A stretch of 64,000 nucleotides of DNA from Lunularia cruciata. Lineage: Eukaryota; Streptophyta; Marchantiopsida; Lunulariales; Lunulariaceae. Shown here in pieces: positions 45,346 to 55,560 of this stretch (position 1 is its first letter; every line of letters begins with the position of its first letter). Under the pieces are notes generated by a model. The model searched no databases and was not told the DNA's origin. It saw only the letters and a list, made by a program, of their open reading frames with translations. Location: the NCBI GenBank assembly GCA_948567375.1, contig OX419757.1, positions 66,650,001 through 66,714,000 of the forward strand, written 5' to 3'. The position numbers and the translations under genes were made by a program.

Positions 45346-45960
45346 TTTCACCCAGTCACTAAAACTGAAGTTAAAAGGTCCCAGCTTGCAGCATCCGGTC
45401 TCTCCTATCTCCATATGCTGAGAACGGCTCGCAGGGAGTTCACGGCTCCTAGTGCGCATGTAAGAACAACTGGGCCCCGCAGCTCGAAGAATCGCAATAA
45501 AGCAAGACCAGCCAACGACTATAGCGTCTCTTGTTCATTGATCAATCTCACTAATACGTGCACTTTACTCCCTCTGATTGGGATTTCTGACTTAAGACGT
45601 GACCGAGTCCCTTTCAAGCATCCGAGGAGATCCGCTCGCCCCCAATGTGAAGCCAGTCTTTCAGGGATATCACATAGCGGCTGTATATCTCCTCCACTCG
45701 ACTTCGGGCAAAGTTTGAACAAATTGAGTGTAGAGGGCTTCAAATCCCGTACAGCATAGCTTCGAAACACTGGCTTGTCATCTCTCTTGGACCATGTCAA
45801 AATACTCTCATTGAATGTTCCTCATTGAATCTTCACCCGGCTGGAGATGAAAACATAATACAACTGGCTGAGTTGGCAAAGGTAGTTCAATGCTGCCGGC
45901 GTCCACTCTTTAGTTTCGAGATTCAACCGGGATACGTATCCCATACGAGCGTTCCTTCCC
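45346..45960 (-). pseudogene. GC-richer unidentified coding-like segment
   Basis: Base composition is richer in G+C than its neighbours. Minus-strand frame 45800-45519 reads MTWSKRDDKPVFRSYAVRDL and later LRLKSEIPIRGSKVHVLVRL after frame changes; the plus-strand frame 45340-45759 is equally long. Two competing frames and no recognised domain. It may be an exon of a captured or decayed gene. Function unknown. Confidence 0.25.
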
Positions 45961-46082
45961 TGTGTCTCAAGGTAGATGTTGTGGGGAACCGGTGAGTCCA
46001 AGGTTACCCATAAGTCAGTTCAAGTGGGTGGAGATCGAGATCTGGACGTTGCACAATCAAATTTCAAAGTGTCCTCGCCAAA

Positions 46083-46263
46083 TAAGCTTGAATGTCAAAC
46101 TTTCGCTACCTCCTTGAATGGTATCATTTTAGATATCTCTTTTCAATTCTCTAGATTTTAAAAGATATATTAAGCTTGAATGTCAAAGTTTCGCTACCTC
46201 CTTGCAGGGGAGATATCATTTTAGACATCTCTTTTCAATTCTCTAGATTTTGAAAGATATATT
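46083..46263. repeat. 88-bp tandem duplication
   Basis: taagcttgaatgtcaaactt (46083) and taagcttgaatgtcaaagtt (46171) begin two copies, both ending ctctagatttt followed by aaagatatatta. The second copy has a few extra bases (caggggag). Confidence 0.8.
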
Positions 46264-47019
46264 ATAAAAGACATAGTGCCATAACCACTCAGATTGTTGC
46301 TCTTATCACCCATGATGAATGATGAGACTATATGAAAAATTCATGATAAAATAATATAATACTCCCTTTGTTCTTGCAATTATAAATTTATTAACTCTGT
46401 GTACTTAAGCACAATGCCATGATCACACAAGGGTTGGGTTTGCGGAGACGACCCCACGTTCATCTTGGCCATGTTATGGGTGGTAATAGCAAAAATCTGA
46501 ATGAAGAACAAATTTATTAATAATGTATTTAATATACTGCATAGACGTAAGTTTCCAATCTATGGGAAGACGACAGGCATGTATACCATTTGAGCTTATC
46601 ATGCAGGAGAGTATGTGTACTCTCGTAGAGAAAATGGTCCATATAGTATTTTTAGGTATATTATATACGGGAGTAAGATACCATTTTGTGTAATTGAGCA
46701 TGGCTTTTCTGTAATTTTTCATTTTATGGTTATTTATACATCAATATACATATGTAATTGAAGTAAAGGGAGATTCTTTTCTCTCCAAGTAATATTGCAA
46801 TATACAATAGAATTTATGAGATGATCTTCCGTATTTTAAAATTTTTTTATTGCAATGAAGGTTTTTAGTTTGTAATGGATAATGATTTTAAGTTCTAGAT
46901 TCCTTTTTAATAAATTTTTCTATTTTTTACATTATAAATACACACCTTCACTCTTGATCCAATAACGGTGTCAATCGGTAATTCTAGGTCGACATTATAT
47001 TAAAGCATGTCAACCCTGA

Positions 47020-47800
47020 CCAGTTACGTCACCTGTAGCGATTGACGTTTTACTCGGGTTTGAGCCACTCATTTGCATTTTGTCATCTCTTGTCTCTTAT
47101 TTGTAAATGTAGTACTAGATGCAACAGAGATCCACTGGACTCATCATCCTCTTTTTAAACACAATAAAACTATCCATAATGCAATGATAGATGTAATGTT
47201 TGCCCATTCACGGAGAGTGAATATTTTACTTAAAGAGAGTAATGATTAAAGAGAGCAATGATGTGCTTTGTAAATAACACGAATTAAGGTAATATTGCAT
47301 TTGGTTTGAGATAATTAAGTGATAATGCGTATTTTGATTACAAATCCTACATGCAATTTTACTTATTTATTTTTTTGGCGCAATTGACTACACATCCTCT
47401 TGGATGCCCGAGCAAAGCAACAACAACTAACGTGTTTAAATATAAAGATATACAAAGATAAGAGTATATAGAATGCTCACTATTTTTTCATTCCCCTTGG
47501 AGTTACATGAATTATAATATAACATCCAATATATCAAATGTTAGACAAGAGATCAATTCTTCTATTCTATATTATAAAAGCTTTCACTTTCACTTTTTTA
47601 TTTTGTAATTTATTTTGGATAGCATATATTCATTGTCATTGTTCTATAAAATGCAGTAGTTAATGCAATCTATAAGAGCCATCACACTAGCTGATATTGT
47701 TTCTAATCCTCCACTGGTATGCAGACGGGTAGATTTACATAGCTTTGATATTCTAAATACATGAGGACAATTATCTTATATCAAAGCTCTTGGCGCTTTG
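47020..47800 (+). pseudogene. LINE-family C-terminal segment, copy b (strongly diverged)
   Basis: Collinear with copy a at the nucleotide level: actagatgcaacagagatcc (copy a actagatgcagcagtggtcc), aatgcaatgatagatgtaatgtttg, tacacatcctcttggatgcc, ccttggagttaca, gttctataaaatgcagtagt then gcaatctata. Too many changes for an open frame. Shows that the C-terminal region was copied repeatedly in this neighbourhood. Confidence 0.55.
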
Positions 47801-47846
47801 ATGTAAAGCTTAATTAAGATGGAACTTAGATTTTATCCTTTGATGG

Positions 47847-48254
47847 CTATAGGTTTTCGTTCTTCTTGTTCTTGTTCTTCTTATTCGACGCGCCTTTGAT
47901 AGCGTGTCGATTTTCCTTGCACTGAATCGTCCCCCACAACCGTCTGAAAATTCCCGGATAGTCTGCCACTAAATAGCTGTGGTGAAGAGACATGGAAAAT
48001 TTGAACAATGCCATAACACTAGGCAGTACAGCAGCCCAATGACCAGCGTAAACATTCCTCGGACAACCACGTACCTCCATTTTAACAATCATCGGAATCG
48101 TATGATCATTTACACACATCGGAATCGAGTCCATTTCGCGAGCCGATGCCTGCCGCGTGATCCCCTGCTCATTTTTTTCATGGCCAGCTTCCTGTGTAAG
48201 GTGCATCCTCCTCGACATGGAAAAGCAAACCCAATCAACATGCTCCAACTTCAT
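47847..48254 (-). pseudogene. unidentified 135-codon frame downstream of the HNL-type remnant
   Basis: Minus-strand frame ending in a Lys/Asn-rich tail (SNKKNKNKKNENL). It follows the HNL-type remnant in the same orientation and could be its last exon (an internal start MDSIPMCVNDHTIPMIVKME would give 95 codons). I recognise no domain. The plus-strand frame over the same DNA is a shadow of similar length. Confidence 0.25.
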
Positions 48255-48393
48255 CTAGTTTCGACTTTCCTATTCTCCTCATGCATGCAATCAGGCTGAT
48301 TACAATGCTTTCGTGTTAGATGGATCTGTCCTGGATCGATTCAGTACGACATAGGAGGCAAAATATCGACACGGCCTGGAGGTGCAAATTTTC

Positions 48394-48455
48394 ATCTTTT
48401 GCGTGCAGGAAAAGATGAAGTTGATGAAGTTCATCTTTTCCTGCACGCAAAAGAT
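48394..48455. repeat. perfect 26-bp inverted repeat, 10-base loop
   Basis: 48394-48419 begins atcttttgcgtgcaggaaaa; 48430-48455 is its exact reverse complement; loop gttgatgaag. It sits inside the armadillo-like segment of the HNL remnant and alters the protein there, inserting a second reading of the same residues (DLLRAGKDELHQLH then LFLHAKDENLH). Confidence 0.85.
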
Positions 48456-49576
48456 CTTCAAGCAATTCGAGGATGAATTTACTCTTTGGAAGTTTCTCTC
48501 GGAATCCCTCTGCTCGAGATAACTTCGATAACGCAACGAATGCCCACTCTTGCAATGGACTTCGGTCTTCTCTACCCCACATTCTGCAATTGTTCGAAGT
48601 TGCTTTTCAGTAATGCCGTCCTCAAGCTTCTCATAGGATGCTTCAAAGGGTCCCTCCTGTGATGTTCAAACCAGTAAACAGGCCAAAGTTGCTTGAGCGC
48701 TTATTTTGTCCGTGTCTCGTGCATTAACACAACTCGTACAAGTTTGACGAGACATGGTAGAACATCCAGATATCATGTAACTCTAATGCGCGGTTCCAGA
48801 CTATATGTAAGTCAAACATCATGTGGTAGAAAAGTCTGCATGGGTCAAATGGCCCGTAGAGTAGAAGGATTGATAGTGCATCGCCACATATCTCACGTTC
48901 ATAAGCGTATTCACAATAACCTGCAAAACATTACACAGCGGTAATACAGTCAAACATTTCAGGGTACTCTTGTTTTATGACACATTTTATGAGCTTTAAG
49001 AGAAATATAAAATGCTTGCAGCATCGGAAAGTCAAATTCTCTCAGAACTGTACTTGTTGCAAGGAATCAGTTTCAAGGTTCCCGTTGCTACTCGTGATGG
49101 GATTGATATGATGAGATTCAGGACTTGCCTCAGTTCTCTCTGGACGTTGATCATGATGGTCGCCTCTGTATCATTGGAAAGTGAGAAGGGCCCTGTACAT
49201 CTTTCAGATGAGCTATAGAGTTCCAACTACTGGTTAAGTAGAACAAGTCCAAACCTGCAGAAGGACTTGCTGCTTCTGGAGCTGGCAGTACTCGCTGCGC
49301 TTCTCATTCACTGCTTCCGATTGTATTCTGCAGTTCGCGGCATATTTCGGATGCTGAAAGTTGAGCTAGTTTACCATCTCCAAAACGTGTGCAGAGAGAA
49401 ATCGTTACCTTCCCTGTATTTGGCTCTGACTCTTGTTGAAGCAAAGCCGTGCAGTTCGAAGTGATGGTATCTTCACAGATAAGTCGGAGATAAAATTTCT
49501 TGTAGTTTTGAATTTATAGTAAACATTCTGCAAGTCTATAAAGCATTAAACATGAGAACCTCTCTTTCTTTTATCT

Positions 49577-49707
49577 ACGTTCTCCGCTTCGCGGCATCTA
49601 GTGTGACAAATAACAAGATTGACTGATTGGGTTAGTGTTCATCTGGAATGACGTTCTGCGCTCCGCGGCATCTGATGTGAAGAATAACAAGATTGACTGA
49701 TTGGGTC
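49577..49707. repeat. 74-bp partial tandem duplication
   Basis: acgttctccgcttcgcggca (49577) and acgttctgcgctccgcggca (49651) start two copies, both continuing to aataacaagattgactgatt gggt. Lies within the HNL-type remnant, between its armadillo-like and NB-ARC parts. Confidence 0.75.
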
Positions 49708-52337
49708 ACAGTATCGATTCACCCGACGAGGGAGTTGTGGGCTCTCATTCAACACCTCGATCCTTAGGCTTACAAACAAAACCACGTTCGCTAGCGCAAG
49801 AGGATTGCCATGATTTGCATGCTAAACAAAAACTAATCCCATCATGACGAGGTCTACAAAGTAGAGACTACAGTTACTTCTCCACCACATGCAAATTCGA
49901 GCGTGACTTTGAGTCTAAGTGATGCAAGTTCGATAACGAACCCAAACCTCTAGCGTCCAACAAAAATTATATCGGCTGTTACCTTCATCGACATATATCC
50001 ACATAAAATAATAATATTTAGCTTTATCAAACTAGGAGGAGCACCTTCTTCTACATATCAATTTTTAGTACCTTCAATCGTTGCAGGACTTCATCGCCAA
50101 GCTCGGCGTTGTTCTCCTTATGCCGACGGCGCGGAGCACTAGGTCCTTCAGTGTTAGGGTTACGCTATGCCTCCATGCGTGGTATACTTCAAAGTCATGA
50201 GGATTGCCATGTCAAAGTCCTCAACAGAGTCCTCAATTCGAACATGACTACAGTAACTTCTCCACCACATGCGAATCCAAACAGAATCTGAGTCTAATTG
50301 ATGAATACGCTGTGCCTCCATGCGTGGTATTCCTTCCATGGATACCCTTTGGCCGTCCAGCCATTTGCGAATTGTGCTAAGTAACAAGATACCTTACATC
50401 CCCATACTCCGTGCTGGACATCTGACACAAGCATTTTTTAGAAAAAATCACCATCCCAAACGTCATCTAACACAATCAAGGTTGATGACTGGTCTATTAG
50501 ATGACTTCTCACATATTTCTGAATCGTACGATTCATGGCGTGGCCATCTTCATGGTGGCCATCGATGTTGCTGGTGCTTGCTAGTGGCGTCTTCGAAGCA
50601 GGGTTTTCTGATTCACCTTCGTCGTTCGGAGATTTGAGCCCGTATGATGACCTCATGATGCCGAAGGATGCATGAGAGTCCTCAAGCCAGCTTGCACCAG
50701 CTTAAGCCTCACTTCCTCAAGTTCCTGTAGTAATTCTAGCTGTTTCTCCCAGACATGGCCAACTTACATCTCCAGGGTTTACATGTTAGAAAGATCACTC
50801 TCTCTGGGAACTGACGACATGATGCCTTTCGTGAAGCATTATCTATTTCCACGCAATATTCTTTGCAAGCTATGTCTTCCCTGCTCCAGGTCAATCACGA
50901 AGCACAACGACGGTACTCGCGTGTGTGTTGCTCTTGAGTGCTGTCAGAACAGACCTTCAATTTTGTCGAGAGGTACGTAATTTCTGTTCCGAAGGAGCGG
51001 TGGCTCCGAACTTTGGTCTTTTGACATTCCCCTGCAAAACACATGGATAGAGTGTATCAAGTACTAGTTTCATCTGCACATGAAAAGAACAGAATAGGAA
51101 TAGGTACAATAAAATTCACTACTAATCCTGTACCTAATCCTTTTATGGTTTTCAAGGAGTTGCAGCAAAGGACTACATCGGTTGAACAATCCCCACGCCG
51201 ACACTATAAAGCGATATGTGCGTTGTAATTTTGGAGAGCTTTCGTTCAACGGCGCTGTCTCCTCCTTGAGAAGCTCAAGCTGACCCAACAACGGGTTTGG
51301 ATCAGTCAGCCTCTTTGCAAATTTTTCTAGATGTATGCCCCCGTGAGGGATTGAACAAAAGAATATGCCTTTCAAGCTGGTGAAAAACTTTTCGTTTTCC
51401 ACACACTTCTTGTTATTGATGAAAACGCAAAGGTTTTTGATAACAACCCTCCAAGGCAATGGCCCACAAGAACCACTGGTGTGTCATGATGTCCGACATC
51501 GGTAAATCGAACAATCTTTATAGCCAAAGTTTCAGCCTTAAGGTCGACTTCCTCGAGCCCTACCTCGACCTCCTCGAGTGGGAGTCGCATCATATAAAAT
51601 GATGAGGATATGTGCTTGAGGGAACTCCCTTGCTAGCCACGCTTTCAACCAACATATCCGATTATCTTGATCTCCTGAAAACCAAATCGTGAGTTTTAGA
51701 TCCCTGCACCTAGATGGAGACCATGTAAGAAAACCATTGCCACTGATACTTTTCCCTTCAAAGGTCGATGCAGCTCGTGTACCTTATCGCTTATCTGCAG
51801 TATCTGCCGAGCATATATGACTCGGAACTTCACCACATTGATCATGACTATAATCAGGATAATTTTAGTTTTCAACCAGAATTCTAAGCAATTTCGAGCT
51901 GTTTCGTCAGCATTTAGAACCTAGCACTTTCTCTTACTTCAAGACCTTGACTTTGACTCACATATTTCATGTTGCTAGAATGGGATGGACAATGTCCTAC
52001 CAAAGATCAACAAGGAGAAACGTTGTATTCACCTGCCCGAGCCAGGTATCCGCGTTCGCTCCAACGGTGGAACCAGCAAAACTGCTACTGATATAGGACT
52101 GAACAGATTTCCATGCAGTCCTTAAAGATGTCGTCCCCGAAGATGCCATTTTGAGATCTGTCAGATGGATAAGAGACAATTTATGTGGTTATGATCCTGG
52201 CATAGACGAGTTTGTCTTCAATCTGGAAGATCTTTGCTCAAATTGTAACTTTGCCATCCGTTTAGATTAAAAAGATTAAGAAGGCGATCTGAAGTTAGAA
52301 AAAACAGTACAAGTTGTAGCAACATTCTAAAACAGAG

Positions 52338-52471
52338 TGATCATTTACTTCTTCTCTTTTTTTAACGGGCTACCGCGTTGAAAAAACGAAGGATGGGAAG
52401 ACCCCATCAAGCCGTACAAGGGAGAGAAAAGAAAGGTAAAATGGGGCTAAGTCCACGCTTGATCATTTATT
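52338..52471 (-). mobile_element. LINE-tail insertion with target-site duplication and A tail (copy 4)
   Basis: tgatcatttact at 52338-52349 and tgatcatttatt at 52460-52471 flank about 110 bp. On the minus strand the insert reads cttagccccattttaccttt, then gcttgatggggtcttcccat, and ends cccgttaaaaaaagagaaga, so it has an A-rich 3' tail as expected for a LINE. Only the terminal segment of the element is present. It lies 160 bp upstream of the HNL-type remnant. Confidence 0.8.
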
Positions 52472-55400
52472 AGGGAATTGCTATTTCCACCACACCTTTG
52501 GCTATTTCCACCATATTTTACCTCAGACCCCAGCACTGAGACTAGTTTAGGGTCGATTAATTTACAGTGTTGTGGTGGAAATAGCAAAAAGGTGGATGAA
52601 ATAGCAAGTCCTTTACTTAATCAAGAGACTGCGAGCTTGTCTATGCATAATTACACAGTCGATCCTGAACTGTGTACTGCACTGTTTCCACACGTCCTAT
52701 TTTTCTGGATAAGATGGCTTGAACTATAGAAAGATACGAGATGCTTGGCTTTCTTGGTTGAGTTTCGAACTGGAACAGATACATCTGCATTACGAGCAGC
52801 GATAAACAGAGACTTTACAGGGAAACATAGAGTAATTAGACAAAAGTTTCCTCCCTTCGAATCCCAGACACAATTCGGTCCTAGTTCTAAACAATTACGC
52901 TCCATAGTCGGTAGAGAGGACAACTGAGCAGTATAATACCTGACTGACGGTTCTACATGCGAGATTGGATTTCAGACAACCTCCATTCTCCCTGGTCAAC
53001 ACTAATGTGTACTTTGGCGTCGATAATTGTTAGTATTCAACGTCGACCCTGTTTGGAGAAGTAAGGAAATTTTCTCTTCAGTCATCCAAAACAGCAACCT
53101 ATGGATGCCTGCTAGCCTGTAACATCACTCTTGACACTCAGTCTAATGTCACGGACAGAAGAGTCTGGTTCGACGATTCTCCAATGCTACGGACGAGGGC
53201 CTTTCTAATAAATTGTCTGATCGACATCATTTCCATATCTTTAAATTTCAATGTCCACCAGCAACGCAGCATCTAGCAAAATAATAAAATCAAGCGCATT
53301 TCACACCTCCTCCGATTGCAGAGCAACGCTCGACTGAATCGCCCGTGCGTGCACACGCGACCAGCGTAAGCACATCAGCCTCAAGTTTTGTGTCCAATTG
53401 TCCAGGCTTCTCAGCCAAAACTTACCTCTTTCCTCTCAGACGGTGTTCCGAGAGTGTTAGCGATCTAGCCGAGTTCAGCAACCCTGCTTGATAGAGACCT
53501 CAAGTTCCTTTCTATACTTGTGATGAGTTCTCTCAAACGACGGGCTCTTCACTTGCACCCAAGATCAATACAATAGGAGCAATTCTTACTGATATTTCCA
53601 GTCAAATGTGACCACGATAACTCACTGTATCTTTGGTTCCTGTACTGCTGAATGGACGTTCCAACATGGCTTATTGAATCATACAGTACATCTGTATGAC
53701 AAGACACATGCAATCTGCCGTGATTCCAGTTGCTTGAGCGTCTATACTGTTTACTAGAACAAAGTGTGCGTTTTTCCAACAAGAATGGGTGAATTTGATT
53801 GTTTGTTATGCTTGGTATCAAGGCTTTCCACCACGATACATTTCCCATACAGAATTATGCAGGTGAACGAGGGAACAGAGGTGTCAACACAGATCTCTCA
53901 TGGCCTAAACATTAACAAGTGAATTAGATATCAAATAGCTTTCATCACGATCACAAACTACAGGAGAGAGTGAAGGTGAACAACGTATGCGTCCATTGGG
54001 CACTTGCATTAACCCCGTTTTGCATCCGTAGTTTTAGCATCAGCACTTGCATGATATAAGAAGCCCTTGGAAGGTATTAAAGTAACATGTAACCTCAAGT
54101 TTGGGATGCGATCAAGCCTCTTAAGGTATATATCATAGACACTCTGGTCCTTCATGGGTGTCAATACCGCAGAATCTGCAATCAGTATGTAAGGGCTTCA
54201 TCCTCCAACCCTGCGGTAGCTCTGTCACACGGGGATGTGGTACGTACAAGTTGTTTCCGGATAAGTTCGCGATCCTCGCATGCACGGTGGAAACAAAAAT
54301 ATTACACATAAATCTACGGTAAAGAGAACTTAGAAATGTGTTCTGGTGAGCAGGAATCCCAAATTTTGTTTTTGTAGGAAAATCAGCTTATGAAGAAGTC
54401 GCTTCTAAGTTTTGAAGAGAAGGGCCGGAAGAATGATGTGGATCCGCTGTTTGGGGTTAATAATTCGACCCTAGATTTAAGAAGCTGGGACAGTTGGAAA
54501 GAGTTCATCAGAAAAGTGCTGCACACGATAGAGATCTGGAAGATACAATTCCGGGAAGCGTTTGACATGAGCTGAAGTATTGCAGCTCGTTGGTTGCAGC
54601 ATCTATATCTTCCTCCCACCAGTTCCTCAACGGAGAGGATTTCCATCCATGGTGATCACAAGTTCTCACGAACGTGATTTGAGGAGATGCATGTCCTGTA
54701 AAAGGCTCTGTGCCGACGTAGAAGAACCGGGTACATTCCAACGGGAGTTCTCCAACCTCAATTTAACAATACGAAAGACACCACATGTACATGTGCAGAA
54801 ACTTCACGGTACTTTTAAACGAACCTATAAGCAAATTTGAGAGTGAATCTACGCCGAGTCCCATGTGAAGAGGAAGGTAATGCACACAAGATACACAAGA
54901 AGAGAAAAGTAATGGCGCTGCCCAGCAACAGTTTCTGCTCCGCAGAACTATGCAGTTCATAGCGAAACAGGAAACTCCCAGTTTACGGTATACACTACAG
55001 TGCCAAGTCATTCTACAAGTATTTCGTTATACGTCATCTGCAATTTGAGTGTAGCAGTTTCATTCTTACTTCAGGTTTTCCCAATCGATAAATTTACCAA
55101 GAATTTAGGCCACGATTTGAATACCGACCAATGAAGATGACCTCAGTCTTGGGTTGAGCGCTCATGACTTGGAAACAGGCTCTTTTCCTTCTTCGCTATC
55201 AGACAAAGTAGCTACATGATACACCCATGCTGTCATATATATTCATCAATTCTGCTCGACTTTATATTATATTATGTCCAGAATGCGCTACTAATTCGAA
55301 CCAATCTGATTTTCCCGAAAACGTAGTAAATAATCAAAGGGGAAAAATTGAGATTAAAAATTTAAAAAGATTTGAATAGGAACAAAATCTAGGTATTTTC

Positions 55401-55560
55401 TATTCAAAGTCTGAACTTACATGATGCAAACAACTTCTCCTTACTCTCCTATTTCTATAAATGCACATCATTTATATGAATATAAATAGAAATTTTAACA
55501 TCACCCGGTTCCCCAAACATTTTCAAAAGTCGTTGTGATTTTTTACCTAACAATTATGCT
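52472..55560. other. region without recognised gene
   Basis: About 3.1 kb. Open pieces at 52923-52651 (-), 53848-53549 (-), 54390-54575 (+) and 54580-54840 (+) show no domain I recognise. MKKSLLSFEEKGRKNDVDPL at 54390 is the most protein-like. It may be the broken upstream neighbourhood of the HNL gene. Confidence 0.35.

Larger units (their letters stand above)
48300..52179 (-). pseudogene. HNL-type immune receptor remnant (alpha/beta-hydrolase, NB-ARC, armadillo-like)
   Basis: Minus strand. Exon 1 probably starts at 52179 (MSLIHLTDLKMASSGTTSL) and ends WLGQ at a CAG|GTGAAT donor. Next comes an alpha/beta-hydrolase of SERAC1 type: VAMVFLHGLHLG at about 51735, LTIWFSGDQDNRICWLKAWL (about 51690-51630), nucleophile motif VVLVGHCLGGL with Cys in place of Ser (about 51470), and FFTSLKGIFFCSIPHGG (about 51380). 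At least three frame changes separate these. NB-ARC follows: kinase-2 TLIVLDDVW at about 50450, then YLVT near 50395. I see no P-loop. An armadillo-like helical segment LQEWAFVALSKLSRAEGFRE is at 48582-48316. The hydrolase-NBS combination is the HNL receptor class known from Marchantia. Disrupted frames make it a pseudogene unless unusual introns remove the breaks. Confidence 0.6.

Noticed and set aside
47979-48299. Plus-strand 106-codon frame opposite the HNL-type remnant
   Set aside because: No domain, and the minus strand carries the coherent signals in the neighbourhood.
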